Below are positions 9,234-18,084 of a stretch of DNA of 64,000 bases, one piece after another. The translations under genes and the position numbers were made by a program. Every line of letters starts with the position of its first letter. Position 1 is the first letter of the stretch. Origin of the DNA: an uncultured Tateyamaria sp. GTDB taxonomy: Bacteria > Pseudomonadota > Alphaproteobacteria > Rhodobacterales > Rhodobacteraceae. Location of the stretch: positions 1,364,001 through 1,428,000 of the forward strand of contig NZ_CANNDN010000001.1 in assembly GCF_947503465.1 (NCBI RefSeq), in the 5' to 3' direction. The notes beneath the pieces were generated by a model, which was not told the origin of the DNA, did not search any database, and worked only from the letters and a program-made list of their open reading frames with translations.

Positions 9234-9939
9234 GGATCTCCCGGCCCTCGTGGCCGAGGCGCTGCCACAGATCGACACGGCCCTTTACCGCGCACCGGAT
9301 GACCCCGGCCACCCGCCCCGCATCCTGCTGCTGTACGGATCGCTGCGTGCGGCCAGCTATTCGCGCCGCGCGGCCGAAGAATCCGCCCGCATCCTGCGCC
9401 ACCTGGGCTGCGAAACGCGGCTATTCGATCCCGCGGGCCTGCCCCTCGTGACCGACACGGATGACGACCACCCCAAGGTCACGGAACTGCGCGACCTCGC
9501 CACCTGGTCCGAAGGGATGGTCTGGTCCAGCCCGGAACGGCACGGCGCGATGACCGGCCTGATGAAGACCCAGATCGACTGGCTGCCGCTGTCGCTCAAG
9601 GGGGGCATTCGGCCCACGCAGGGCAAGACGCTGGCCGTCATGCAGGTGTCGGGCGGATCGCAAAGCTTCAATGCGGTCAACCAGATGCGCATTCTGGGCC
9701 GCTGGATGCGCATGGTGACCATCCCCAACCAATCCAGCATCGCCAAGGCGTGGCTGGAATTCGACGGCGACCGCCTGCCCGAAGGCCCGTTCTATCGCCG
9801 CGTCGTCGATGTGATGGAGGAACTGGTCAAATTCACCTGGATGGTGCGCGGACGCAAGGACACGCTCGTGGACCGCTATTCCGAACGGGTGGAAAGCGTC
9901 GAGGATGTGCACAAAAGGGTCTCGCTCAAGAAAACTTGA
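9226..9939 (+). CDS. arsH: ArsH-type NADPH-dependent FMN reductase
   Basis: Flavodoxin-fold oxidoreductase of 237 aa. Characterised ArsH proteins use NADPH and FMN to oxidise trivalent organoarsenicals and can reduce quinones. Typical stretches are [18 protein letters not shown] (phosphate-binding loop of FMN), [12 protein letters not shown] and IDWLPLS. The GTG start lies inside the last codons of the preceding gene. No arsR, arsB or arsC gene is nearby, so arsenic resistance is not demonstrated by context and a general redox role is possible. Confidence 0.88.
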   Translation: MAEDLPALVAEALPQIDTALYRAPDDPGHPPRILLLYGSLRAASYSRRAAEESARILRHLGCETRLFDPAGLPLVTDTDDDHPKVTELRDLATWSEGMVWSSPERHGAMTGLMKTQIDWLPLSLKGGIRPTQGKTLAVMQVSGGSQSFNAVNQMRILGRWMRMVTIPNQSSIAKAWLEFDGDRLPEGPFYRRVVDVMEELVKFTWMVRGRKDTLVDRYSERVESVEDVHKRVSLKKT

Positions 9940-10105
9940 AGACAGCGCTTTAATTTACCTCTCGCATTCAATTGACAGGACACGGTCCCGCTGACGTCAT
10001 GGCCACAGTGCGCACCCTCGATGTCCACCCGTGGCGGGACTGATCCGTGGTTTGGCACGGATCACGTTCCGTCCTGAAAACGAACGATGATCTCAAAGCT
10101 TCACC

Positions 10106-10696
10106 ATGAAACGCGCACGCCTATTCCTTCTTTTTGCGACATATGTGCTGTCTGCGGCCAGCATCACTGCAGAACCATTGACCACCCCCATTGATCCAAC
10201 CCAACTGCCGCAGGTGAAACGGACGCCACAGCAGAAATACCTGACCTCGATCGACGCCTACCGCCTGCTGGAACGCGATCCCGACATCCTGTTTGTGGAT
10301 GTCCGCGACCCGGTCGAGGTGATGATCTACGGCCATCCCCGGTTTATCGACGCCATCGTGCCCGTCCGCGCGCAAAGCACGGAATTCGACGACGACCTCA
10401 AGCAATGGGTGCTCAAGGATAACCCGAACTTTGTCATGTATATGGACCAGGCGCTGGACCATTACGGCAAGACGCGGGACGACATGATCATCGTGACCTG
10501 CGGATCGGGCTGGCGCTCGGCCGAGGCAGCGCGCCAGCTTCACGAGGCGGGCTTCACGGATGTCTGGCACATCCCGGACGGCTACGAAGGCGAAGACCGG
10601 AAAGGCTTCAACATCCACAACGCATGGCAACTGGCTGGCCTGCCCTGGTCCTATGACCGCGTGCACGGGTCACAAAGGTTGCGCATCATCAGGTAG
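10106..10696 (+). CDS. Exported rhodanese-domain protein
   Basis: Periplasmic protein of 196 aa with a signal peptide (MKRARLFLLFATYVLSAAS, cleavage about residue 22-23). One rhodanese domain follows, with the entry motif DILFVDVRDPVEV and the catalytic loop CGSGWRS; the Cys is residue 132. A six-residue loop of this kind suits sulfur transfer rather than phosphatase activity. The domain has inserted segments, including YMDQALDHYG. It stands alone and converges on the MocR gene. The sulfur acceptor is unknown. Confidence 0.82.
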   Translation: MKRARLFLLFATYVLSAASITAEPLTTPIDPTQLPQVKRTPQQKYLTSIDAYRLLERDPDILFVDVRDPVEVMIYGHPRFIDAIVPVRAQSTEFDDDLKQWVLKDNPNFVMYMDQALDHYGKTRDDMIIVTCGSGWRSAEAARQLHEAGFTDVWHIPDGYEGEDRKGFNIHNAWQLAGLPWSYDRVHGSQRLRIIR

Positions 10697-10712
10697 GGGA
10701 CCGGGGCGCGGG

Positions 10713-12089
10713 CTAGCCCGACCAGCCCACCCCCGACAGGCTGCCCGCAAGGGCCTGCAATCCCGTCTCCAACGTGGGCCGCGACACCGGACCACCCAAA
10801 CAGACGCGGACACTTTCAGCAGGCGCGCCCGCCACGGTAAAGGCGTCGCTGGGCACAATCCCCAGCGGTTGGCGCGCCATCGCCGACAGAACGGCGGCGC
10901 GCGTCACCCCCGCAGGCAGGGTCAGCCAGATGTTATAGGCCAGCGGGTCGGACAAGACCGCGTACCCGTCAAGGACGCGCGCGGCCATGGCCTGACGATA
11001 CCGGGCCTCGGTTCGCACAAAGCGTTGCAATGCCGTCGCGGTGCCGTCCTCCATCCAGGTACTCAACAGGGCCAGGCTGACCGGGTTCGTCATCACATGC
11101 GTTGCCCGCAGCGCCTGCACAAAGGCGCGCACCATCGTGGCATCGGGCACCTGCACATAGGCCAACCGCAACCCGGCCCCGAACACCTTGGAAATGCCGG
11201 AAACCCGCCAGGCCAGATGCGGCACATGGCCCGACAGTGCGGGCGGCGCCGCCGCCGCCACAAAGTGATAGGCGTCATCCTCGATCAGCGGCACGCCGTG
11301 TCCGTCCAGGATCGCGGCAATCTGCCTGCGCCGCGCGTCCGGCATCGTCTGCGTGGTCGGATTGCGCAATGTCGGGTTCAGATACAGGATCGCTTTCGGA
11401 TGCGCCGCAATGGCTTGGTCCAGCGCGTCCGGGCGCACCCCGTCGCCATCCTCGGCCAGTCCGACCAGCGGCAGGGCCAATCGGCCCGCAATGGCGCGGA
11501 TACCGGGATAGGTCACCGCCTCGCTCAGCACCACGGTGTCCGGGCCGCGCAGGACGGACAAGGCCGCCTCGATCGCGGCATGGGCACCGGCGGTCACGAC
11601 CAACCTGTCAGGTGCGCAGGCCGCGCCGTTGGCCTGCATCCACCGGGCCGCGATCTCGCGGTCCTTGGCGCTGCCCGTGGGGGTCTGATAGCGCAGCAGG
11701 GATATGATATTGGCCGACACATGGGCCAGCCCGGCCTGCATCCGGCCAATCAAATCGGCGTCGTCCGGCTCGGGCGGCATGTTCATGTGCGGATCTTCTT
11801 CCAGCGTGCGCCGCGGGTCGGGTGCCAGTCCCGTGGCGTGCGGGTCTTTGACAAATGTGCCCCGTCCCACATGGGCCTCGACCAGGTCACGGCGCACCGC
11901 CTCGGCATAGCCGCGCGAGATGGTCGACACATCCAACCCCGTGGCCGCGGCCACCCGGCGTTGCGGCGGCAACCGGTCACCGGTGGTCAGGCGGCCCGAT
12001 ACGATGTCCGCCGCAATGGCGTCGGCGATGGCTGCATATAGCGGTCTGTCCGAACCCGCGATGTCAGGCGTCCAATCGGCAGAAGTCAT
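10713..12089 (-). CDS. MocR-type transcriptional regulator (GntR HTH plus aminotransferase domain)
   Basis: Protein of 458 aa. Residues 15-80 form a GntR winged helix (PLYAAIADAI, then GDRLPPQRRVAAATGL and VSTISRGYAEA). The rest is a fold-type I PLP domain with YLNPTLRNPTTQTM, the Asp in VPLIEDDAYHF, and the PLP lysine in SGISKVFGAGLRL. Proteins of this build usually control PLP, GABA or amino-acid genes. The GTG/ATG region at 12089 has a divergent gap of 297 bp in front, where it may bind. Its target is not apparent. Confidence 0.88.
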   Translation of the reverse strand: MTSADWTPDIAGSDRPLYAAIADAIAADIVSGRLTTGDRLPPQRRVAAATGLDVSTISRGYAEAVRRDLVEAHVGRGTFVKDPHATGLAPDPRRTLEEDPHMNMPPEPDDADLIGRMQAGLAHVSANIISLLRYQTPTGSAKDREIAARWMQANGAACAPDRLVVTAGAHAAIEAALSVLRGPDTVVLSEAVTYPGIRAIAGRLALPLVGLAEDGDGVRPDALDQAIAAHPKAILYLNPTLRNPTTQTMPDARRRQIAAILDGHGVPLIEDDAYHFVAAAAPPALSGHVPHLAWRVSGISKVFGAGLRLAYVQVPDATMVRAFVQALRATHVMTNPVSLALLSTWMEDGTATALQRFVRTEARYRQAMAARVLDGYAVLSDPLAYNIWLTLPAGVTRAAVLSAMARQPLGIVPSDAFTVAGAPAESVRVCLGGPVSRPTLETGLQALAGSLSGVGWSG

Positions 12090-12363
12090 GCAGGCGCGGC
12101 GCTCCGTCTGGTCGGTGATCGGATCACGTTAAAAACCGGGCGGATGGGTTACAAGCAAAAGCCACGTTTGAATGCATGCAATCTGCGGTGGGCGCTGCCC
12201 TCGACCGGGGCGGGGCGTGGTTTTGGGCATGCCGAACGGCGTCGGGGCGCAGCATGCCATTTCGCCGGTTAACATTGGCGTAATGCAGCGCGCGGCGCGC
12301 AAGTGATTGAAAACGGGGCCGGACGTCAAAGGGATGAAGATCGGGTAACGGCCCCGAACGCCG
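12090..12363. other. Intergenic region upstream of the MocR gene
   Basis: I see no credible gene here. The region separates the start of the MocR gene from the end of the hydroxyacid dehydrogenase gene, both on the minus strand, so it should hold the MocR promoter and the terminator of the proC-csaA-dehydrogenase run. Confidence 0.4.
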
Positions 12364-12379
12364 TGTCCCCGCGGGGACA
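12364..12379. repeat. Perfect palindrome TGTCCCCGCGGGGACA
   Basis: A 16-bp perfect palindrome lies 7 bp beyond the stop of the hydroxyacid dehydrogenase gene. The same 16 bases occur twice more, at 26952-26967 and 26982-26997, where the first copy is a textbook terminator. Here no T run follows on either strand, so it is either a decayed terminator or a site recognised in its own right. Confidence 0.6.
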
Positions 12380-12386
12380 AACCACC

Positions 12387-13337
12387 TCACACCGCGTTGG
12401 GCAGCGGTTTTCCCTCCAGAAAGGCGGCGATATTGTCCACCGCCATCTCCCCCATCGCCACCCGCACCTCCAGCGCAGCGGTGCCCAGATGCGGCAACAA
12501 CGTGACCGTGTCGTGCGCCCGCAAAGCGTCCGGTATCCGGGGTTCATGCTCATAGACATCCAGGCCCGCACCGCCAATGGACCGCGTGTCAAGCGCCGCG
12601 ATCAGGGCTGCCTCGTCCACAACATCGCCGCGCGCGATGTTCACCAGATGGGCATGGTCCTGCATCGCCCCCAGCACCGCCCCATCAATCAGGTGCCGCG
12701 TGTCCGTCCCCCCGGGGACAGCGACAACCAGCACGTCCACCGACGCCGCCAGCGCCGTCAGGTCAGTGACCCGCGTCGCCGCAAACCCCAGCGCCTTCTC
12801 CGACCGGTTGAAATAGGACACCGCCATCCCGAACCCGAAATGACAGCGCCGCGCGATGGCCTGCCCGATCCGGCCCATACCCACGATGCCAACATGTTTG
12901 CCCGTGACGTGCAGGCCCAGCATCTGCGTCGGATGCCAGCCCGGCCAGTCGCCTGCCCGCACCAACCGTTCGCCCTCGGCCGCGCGGCGGGCCGACATCA
13001 GGATCAGCATCATGCCGATGTCCGCCGTGGCATCCGTCACCGCGCCCGGCGTGTTGCTGACCGCGATGCCCCTGGCCCGCGCCGCCGCCACGTCGATGTG
13101 GTTGTACCCCACCCCGAAATTCGCCAGCAGCGTGCAACGCGGATCGGCAACGGCAGTGATGAGATCGCCGGAAAAGGCATCCCCGAGCGTGAGCAGCACC
13201 ACGTCAAAGTCGGTCAACGCGCGGCGCAGTTCGTCCTGCGTCAGCGGCAGCGTCTCGTCCCGCACCTCGACCTCGCACAGCGCACGCGCCGCGTCGATCA
13301 CCGGGTCCGGCAGGGGGCGGGTGATCCACAGCTTCAT
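12387..13337 (-). CDS. 2-hydroxyacid dehydrogenase (D-isomer specific, glyoxylate/hydroxypyruvate reductase-like)
   Basis: NAD(P)-dependent cytosolic oxidoreductase of 316 aa. The Rossmann motif HVGIVGMGRIGQA is present, with the catalytic Arg in VNIARGDVVDE, the Glu in DVYEHEPRIP and the His in LLPHLGTAA. The pattern matches the GhrB/GyaR branch that reduces glyoxylate and hydroxypyruvate. Its ATG overlaps the stop of csaA by one base (TGATG), so it is the last gene of the proC-csaA-dehydrogenase unit. Confidence 0.88.
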   Translation of the reverse strand: MKLWITRPLPDPVIDAARALCEVEVRDETLPLTQDELRRALTDFDVVLLTLGDAFSGDLITAVADPRCTLLANFGVGYNHIDVAAARARGIAVSNTPGAVTDATADIGMMLILMSARRAAEGERLVRAGDWPGWHPTQMLGLHVTGKHVGIVGMGRIGQAIARRCHFGFGMAVSYFNRSEKALGFAATRVTDLTALAASVDVLVVAVPGGTDTRHLIDGAVLGAMQDHAHLVNIARGDVVDEAALIAALDTRSIGGAGLDVYEHEPRIPDALRAHDTVTLLPHLGTAALEVRVAMGEMAVDNIAAFLEGKPLPNAV

Positions 13338-13678
13338 CAGTGCATCCGCCCCCCGACGGGCACATCCTTGTCGGAGGTTGCCAGCACGATATCGCCCTTG
13401 TCATCGGGAAATCCCAGTACCAGAACCTCGGACATGAAGGGGCCGATCTGGCGCGGCGGGAAGTTCACCACCGCCATGACCTGCTTGCCCACCAGGGCCT
13501 CGGGATCATAGTGCACGGTCACCTGGGCCGAGGTCTTGCGTTCGCCGATCTCGTCGCCGAAATCGACCCACATCTTGATCGCGGGCTTGCGTGCTTCGGG
13601 GAAGGGTTCGGCGCGGATCACGCGGCCGACACGAATGTCGACTTTCATAAAGTCATCGAATGAAATCTCATCAGCCAC
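13337..13678 (-). CDS. csaA: CsaA-type tRNA-binding/chaperone protein
   Basis: Small OB-fold protein of 113 aa. It has the tRNA-binding domain signature VDIRVGRVIRAEPFPEARKPA, then QVMAVVNFPPRQIG and MSEVLVLGF. CsaA proteins bind tRNA as homodimers and have been linked to protein export in Bacillus. The length is usual for the family. It overlaps the end of proC by 8 bp and the start of the dehydrogenase by 1 bp. Confidence 0.9.
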   Translation of the reverse strand: MADEISFDDFMKVDIRVGRVIRAEPFPEARKPAIKMWVDFGDEIGERKTSAQVTVHYDPEALVGKQVMAVVNFPPRQIGPFMSEVLVLGFPDDKGDIVLATSDKDVPVGGRMH

Positions 13679-14483
13679 GGGACAGTTCTTTCGATCGTTC
13701 GGTTGCCGCTTTGACAGCGCGCGGCAACAGGTTGGGAAAGCCCGCGTTTTCGTCCATCAGAACCTCGAGCGCGGCCTGCGTTGTCCCGTTGGGGCTGGTC
13801 ACATTCACGCGCAACTGCGCAGGGGTTTCTTCGGCGTCCATCGCAAGTTGCCCGGCCCCCGCGACCGTGGCCTTGGCAAGCTGCATGGCAAGGTCCCCGG
13901 GCAGCCCCTGCGCCACGCCACCGGCAGCCAGAGTTTCAATCATGTGAAAGACATAGGCCGGGCCGGAGCCGCTGACGCCGGTGACCGCGTCCATCTGATG
14001 CTCGCCCTCCAACCGCACCACGTCGCCGACGGCCGAAAGCAGCATTTCGGCCTCGTCAAGGGCGGCCTGACCGGCTGCGTTTGCGCAAATGGCGGTGATG
14101 CCGCGCCCCACGGCGGCGGGGGTGTTGGGCATGGCGCGCACGATGGGGGTGGCGGCACCGAACACATCCTCGAACGCCGACAGGGGCGTACCCGCCGCGA
14201 CCGAGACAAAGACCGTGTCGCCGCCACCAAACGCCGCGATGGCAGGCAGGGCATCGCCCATCATTTGCGGCTTGACCGCGATCAGAACAATGGCCGGACC
14301 CGCGGGCAGGACGGCATTCACGTGGACGCCCGTGGACTGTACCCACGGGGACGGCGCAGGGTCCTGCACCCAGACCGAGGACGCGGGCAACCCGCGTTCC
14401 AACCACCCGGCAAGCATCGCCGAGCCCATCTTGCCGCAGCCCAGAAGCAAAAGGCCCCGGGCTGCAATCCGACTGTCCTGCAT
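13671..14483 (-). CDS. proC: Pyrroline-5-carboxylate reductase
   Basis: Last enzyme of proline synthesis, reducing 1-pyrroline-5-carboxylate with NAD(P)H; 270 aa. The N-terminal Rossmann motif is LLLLGCGKMGSAML, followed by AVKPQMM, RAMPNTPAAVG and the C-terminal dimer-domain signature VSGSGPAYVF. The ribosome-binding AGGGGG lies in the 3' arm of a short hairpin 6-23 bases upstream of the ATG. It is co-directional with the upstream YbjN-like gene, 30 bp away. Confidence 0.94.
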   Translation of the reverse strand: MQDSRIAARGLLLLGCGKMGSAMLAGWLERGLPASSVWVQDPAPSPWVQSTGVHVNAVLPAGPAIVLIAVKPQMMGDALPAIAAFGGGDTVFVSVAAGTPLSAFEDVFGAATPIVRAMPNTPAAVGRGITAICANAAGQAALDEAEMLLSAVGDVVRLEGEHQMDAVTGVSGSGPAYVFHMIETLAAGGVAQGLPGDLAMQLAKATVAGAGQLAMDAEETPAQLRVNVTSPNGTTQAALEVLMDENAGFPNLLPRAVKAATERSKELSRG

Positions 14484-14489
14484 GAAAAC

Positions 14490-14507
14490 CCCCTGATCGT
14501 TCAGGGG
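14490..14507 (-). promoter_or_regulatory. Hairpin covering the proC ribosome-binding site
   Basis: CCCCTGA at 14490-14496 and TCAGGGG at 14501-14507 form a 7-bp stem with a 4-base loop. On the minus-strand transcript the second arm contains the AGGGG Shine-Dalgarno of proC, so folding would hide it. It may instead act as a weak attenuating or mRNA-processing element between the YbjN-like gene and proC. Confidence 0.4.
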
Positions 14508-14513
14508 CGCAGG

Positions 14514-15014
14514 TTAGGCGCGGCCATAGGCCTCCGCAATAGCGACCTGCATCGCGTCCTTGGGCGTCCGATCCCCCCAGACCAGAAGCTGAAGCGCGGG
14601 ATAGTACCGCTCGGCGCTCATCACGGCGGCGCCGATCATGGTGTCGATCTGTTCGGCGCTGGCCATCTGGCCGCCCGCAAGAACAAGGCCATAGCGATAG
14701 ACCATCAGCTTTTGTTCTTCCCAATAGGTAAAGCTGCCCGCCCAGCATTGATCATTCACGTGGTTCAACAGCTCGTAAAGACCGCCAAGCTTTTCCTCGG
14801 GCGGTTCCATTTCAAAGGTGCAGACCATGCGCAGCGTTTCGTCATAGCCCGACCACGCAAGCGTGATGGAATAGGTGCGCCACTGCCCTTCGACCGCCAT
14901 GGCGATCTGATCATCGGCGATGCGGTCGAAATCCCACTCGTGGTGTTCGGCCAGGTGTTCGACGATGTCGATGGGATGAATTTCATCTTCCAGGAACTGC
15001 TCGGAAAGGGCCAT
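14514..15014 (-). CDS. YbjN domain-containing protein
   Basis: Cytosolic protein of 166 aa with the YbjN/type III chaperone-like fold. Visible features are YSITLAWSGYDETLRM, the LLNHVNDQCWAGSFTYW stretch and LMVYRYGLVLAGG. YbjN members act in stress-related and motility phenotypes in E. coli, but the biochemical role is not settled. A strong AGAGGTGG ribosome-binding site precedes the ATG. It is probably first in the unit that includes proC. Confidence 0.82.
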   Translation of the reverse strand: MALSEQFLEDEIHPIDIVEHLAEHHEWDFDRIADDQIAMAVEGQWRTYSITLAWSGYDETLRMVCTFEMEPPEEKLGGLYELLNHVNDQCWAGSFTYWEEQKLMVYRYGLVLAGGQMASAEQIDTMIGAAVMSAERYYPALQLLVWGDRTPKDAMQVAIAEAYGRA

Positions 15015-15877
15015 GGTGCCACCTCTTTTTCGCTGGTAGCGCGTGGGGCTGGCAGCGCCCCAAGCGCTAGGTGCCTGCTCTAGAAACCGGGGCGATCCCC
15101 CGTGCCTCTACCAGATATGGTGACGGTGGGGTGCGCGTCTGGCAACCCTTTATTTGGGGATAACCGCAATAAGTTGGGGAGAAGTGCGCGTGAGGCGCAA
15201 AATGGGGGCGGTGAGTGTGAGGGGGAACTGTAAGTCCATGCCGGCGGACGGAGACCATGCGGACGAAGCCCGCGGCCAAAACACCACCCACCGGGAGCCA
15301 TGCATCGCAAGACCGCGGGCGGGCGATGCCACAGATAGTCAGCAGCGCTTTATGGTGGCCAAACACATCTGCGGGTCATATGGCGCGCCAAGCCCAGCCA
15401 TATCGCCAGCCCGGGGCGGTCTGGCGATGCACGGCGGTTGCGTTTTGAATCCGTGCAAGCACTTGGGGTGGTGGCCTTGAGCTTGGAGCGGAGAACAGAT
15501 GCTTTGCGATGAAAGAAAAAGGATTGCACGGGATTAACATTGGACCAGAGTATCCCAATGGCTGGCTTGCGGGACGAAGCGCCAATTCGCTGCGGCTGCG
15601 CCAAAGTCGGCTCTCGAGAAATCTGGCAGGCCAAAATCGGTGATTATAGCCGGTAACTAGCACGGTCTAGTTTTCCACACTCCTGAATCACAAACGCAAT
15701 TTTGGGATGAACACTGGGCAATAATTGGGCGTGAACGTCTTGTCGCCAAAACAGAAAAACCTTTGTGATGGCGAGTTCAATGCGTGGCATAGCGCGATCC
15801 ATCTTTCCCTAACGTTCCAGATAGTTAGGTTTTACACCCATCTGCCACCAATAGTGGCAGAACAAACATGGCATAGC
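15015..15877. other. Gene-poor stretch leading into an AT-richer island
   Basis: No conserved coding frame can be supported in these 863 bp. GC content falls clearly from about 15480 rightwards. A 13-bp direct repeat CGGTCTGGCGATG at 15417-15429 recurs at 16737-16749, bracketing the AT-rich genes in between. This may mark a small insertion, but there is no integrase or tRNA target. Confidence 0.45.
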
Positions 15878-16375
15878 TTACGGTAGTACAGTAGCATAGC
15901 GATCAAATTTAGCATAAAAGTTTGTTCGTGGTTGATAAATATATGCACTATCGAAGAAATTTCGATCAAAAACAAGAAAATCTACTAGACCATGCCTAGT
16001 GGCTTCACCAAACCCAAAACCTCTCTTAGTTAGAAATATTGAGGTGTCTTGACGTGCCGTTATTGGATTAGTAGAAATATATTCTTCGGTCGCCGATATA
16101 TTCCAATTCCTCTCATATACAGCACGTGGTATTGCAATGTGGAAAACGTCACCCGCGTTTTCTTGCACGAGTAATATTACACAAAGATAGTCTTCAAGAG
16201 GTTGCCCCGAATCTGTATAGAGGTCATATGATCCAATTTTTCGGGGTCCGCGCTCAGGATCGGTTGATACCTTAGGTTCAAGAATTTTGTAGGCTGCTTC
16301 TTCAAATGGCCTCATCGCTTTCAAATCACGTTTTGGTCGAACAAAGGGTTCAAGTAGATCACTAAGGTTTGACAT
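15878..16375 (-). CDS. Hypothetical protein in an AT-rich island
   Basis: Soluble protein of about 165 aa that I do not recognise. It is rich in Phe, Tyr and Asn, with stretches IGSYDLYTDSGQPLEDYLCVI and AIPRAVYERNW, and has no signal peptide or membrane segment. I chose the ATG at 16375 because GGAGGA lies directly upstream at optimal spacing. Base composition and codon choice differ sharply from the neighbours (many A/T-ending codons), which suggests recent transfer. Confidence 0.6.
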   Translation of the reverse strand: MSNLSDLLEPFVRPKRDLKAMRPFEEAAYKILEPKVSTDPERGPRKIGSYDLYTDSGQPLEDYLCVILLVQENAGDVFHIAIPRAVYERNWNISATEEYISTNPITARQDTSIFLTKRGFGFGEATRHGLVDFLVFDRNFFDSAYIYQPRTNFYAKFDRYATVLP

Positions 16376-16423
16376 TTTTCCTCCAAGAGATTTAGGGGCG
16401 AAAGCACACACACTTTGAGCATT

Positions 16424-16621
16424 TTACAACTTTTTTTCGAATGTGACTAGATCGGCGATTAAGCGTTCAAATACCGTCGTTTTGGTCCTTCGCTTCATGG
16501 CCACATGAAACGTTGGAAAGTCTTGTGCCACAAACCCTTCGTAAAACTGCCTCAGGTTTTGTCGCCTTTTTTGACCTGCCAATGAAGAGAGGACGTTCGC
16601 ACACAGCGCAGCATCAGTCAA
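16424..16621 (-). CDS. Small hypothetical protein or gene fragment
   Basis: A 65-codon frame with a TTG start, upstream of and co-directional with the AT-rich hypothetical gene. The sequence is basic and helical (QKRRQNLRQFYEGF, AMKRRTKTTVFERLI). An in-frame stop lies about 15 codons before the TTG and no ATG is available, so this may be the 3' end of a degraded gene rather than an intact one. Confidence 0.3.
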   Translation of the reverse strand: MTDAALCANVLSSLAGQKRRQNLRQFYEGFVAQDFPTFHVAMKRRTKTTVFERLIADLVTFEKKL

Positions 16622-16758
16622 AAAGGGCTCATACCTGCCATTCGCTTTGCCCGTCCGGGATCAAACTGAAAGCGCATCGCCGGTGGCGCTCGGACCAATG
16701 GAGCATCGATGGCAACCAACGCCAGAGCGCCCCACCCGGTCTGGCGATGTCCGACGGG

Positions 16759-16791
16759 CCGTTTGAGCGGGCGGCTTACCGTTTGAGCGGG
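16759..16791. repeat. Short tandem repeat, CCGTTTGAGCGGG twice
   Basis: CCGTTTGAGCGGG occurs at 16759-16771 and again at 16779-16791, with a 20-bp period. It lies just outside the AT-rich island and before the ubiK terminator. No function can be assigned. Confidence 0.5.
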
Positions 16792-16804
16792 TCTCGTCCG
16801 CCAC

Positions 16805-16832
16805 CAAAAAAGCCCGGTATCGACCGGGCTTT
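16805..16832 (-). terminator. Rho-independent terminator of ubiK
   Basis: On the minus strand AGCCCGGT-CGAT-ACCGGGCT forms an 8-bp stem (16811-16830) followed by six T residues. It lies 22 bp after the ubiK stop. Confidence 0.88.
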
Positions 16833-16854
16833 CTTCATCTCAGCGCGAATGCGC

Positions 16855-17094
16855 CTATTTCCCCTCAAGCGCCTCGATCCGGGCCTTGAGGGCTTCGTTC
16901 TCTTCGCGGGCCTTTTGCGCCATGGCGCGCACCGCGTCGAATTCCTCGCGCGTCACGAAATCACGGTCCGCCAGCCAGCGGTCCATCATGGATTTCATCG
17001 CAGTCTCGGCCTCGTCCCGGGCGCCCTGGGCCACGCCCATCGCGTTGGTCATCAATTGCGAGATGTCATCGAAAATCTTGCCGCGTGCTTGCAT
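16855..17094 (-). CDS. ubiK: Ubiquinone biosynthesis accessory factor UbiK family (BMFP domain)
   Basis: Short helical protein of 79 aa. The N-terminal half carries FDDISQLMTNAMG and the C-terminal third is a coiled coil (ALKARIEALEGK), the standard BMFP/YqiC pattern. UbiK supports the soluble ubiquinone-synthesis complex in E. coli and binds membranes. The ATG at 17094 precedes MQARGKIF; longer upstream frames have no similarity. It is divergent from lgt and has its own terminator. Confidence 0.85.
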   Translation of the reverse strand: MQARGKIFDDISQLMTNAMGVAQGARDEAETAMKSMMDRWLADRDFVTREEFDAVRAMAQKAREENEALKARIEALEGK

Positions 17095-17190
17095 GATGTC
17101 GTGTTCCTTTGAAACCTGTCCTCTATATGGGCATAGGCAAAGCAGGGGGCAAGGTTGACGTGCCCCGAGAGCAGAGGCATTCAGACGCAG

Positions 17191-18084
17191 ATGACAGGCG
17201 CCCTTCCCTTTCCCGATATCTCGCCCGAGATCTTCTCGATCTCGGTCTTCGGCTTCGAACTGGCCCTGCGCTGGTATGCGCTGGCCTATATCGTCGGCAT
17301 CATCATCGGCTGGCGGCTGGTGGTGATGGCGCTGAAGGCGCCGCGGCTGTGGCCCGCACGGACCCCGCCGCTGTCGCCCGGCCAGACCGAGGACATGCTG
17401 ACCTGGATCATCCTGGGTGTGCTTTTGGGCGGGCGCATCGGCTATGTGCTGTTTTACCAGCCCGGTGCCTATCTGGACGACCCCCTGTCCATCATCGCGA
17501 TCTGGGAGGGGGGCATGTCCTTTCACGGCGGCATGCTGGGCGTGATCCTGGCCTTCTGGCTGTATACGCGCCGGCATGGCGCGCCTTTGCTGACCACGGC
17601 GGATGCGGTGGCGTTGGGGGTGCCGCCGGGGCTGCTGCTGGGCCGGATTGCGAATTTCATCAATGCCGAACTGTGGGGCCGACCGACCGAGGTGCCCTGG
17701 GGTGTGGTGTTTCCCGGACAGGCGGCGCAGTTCTGTCCGGATGTCGTGGGGGCCTGTGCGCGGCATCCGTCGCAATTATACGAGGCGTTTCTCGAGGGGT
17801 TTGTCCTGCTCATCGTCCTGTTGTGGCTGGCGTGGCGACGCGAGGGGTTCAAGCGGCCCGGGTTTCTGACGGGCGTGTTTCTGCTGGGCTATGGTGCCAG
17901 CCGGTTTGTGGTCGAGTTCGTGCGCCAGCCGGACGCGCAGTTCATCTCGAACGGCAATCCGCTGGGGCTGGCGTGGCATGTGGGTGGCTATGGCCTGACG
18001 ATGGGTCAGATCCTGTCGCTGCCGATGATCCTGCTGGGGATATGGCTGATCGCGCGGGCGCGGCGGCGTGCCGTTGTGGCATGA
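17191..18084 (+). CDS. lgt: Prolipoprotein diacylglyceryl transferase
   Basis: Integral inner-membrane enzyme of 297 aa that transfers diacylglycerol from phosphatidylglycerol to the lipobox Cys of prolipoproteins. The Lgt signature [14 protein letters not shown] is near residues 151-164, followed by HPSQLYEA and about seven membrane helices. I chose the ATG at 17191 because the protein then lines up with the E. coli N-terminus; a TTG 12 codons upstream is possible. Its stop overlaps the midA-like start by ATGA. Confidence 0.93.
   Translation: MTGALPFPDISPEIFSISVFGFELALRWYALAYIVGIIIGWRLVVMALKAPRLWPARTPPLSPGQTEDMLTWIILGVLLGGRIGYVLFYQPGAYLDDPLSIIAIWEGGMSFHGGMLGVILAFWLYTRRHGAPLLTTADAVALGVPPGLLLGRIANFINAELWGRPTEVPWGVVFPGQAAQFCPDVVGACARHPSQLYEAFLEGFVLLIVLLWLAWRREGFKRPGFLTGVFLLGYGASRFVVEFVRQPDAQFISNGNPLGLAWHVGGYGLTMGQILSLPMILLGIWLIARARRRAVVA

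Noticed and set aside
10560-12041. Plus-strand open frame of 493 codons opposite the MocR gene
   Set aside because: The composition is Arg/Gln/His-rich and the opposite strand has clear GntR and aminotransferase motifs.
15067-15663. Several 60-110 codon frames in the gene-poor stretch
   Set aside because: They overlap each other on both strands, lack good starts and show no domain; none can be preferred.
17109-18080. Upstream extension of the MidA-like frame through lgt
   Set aside because: This part overlaps lgt in another frame; the conserved protein begins at ATG 18081 with a 4-bp overlap.
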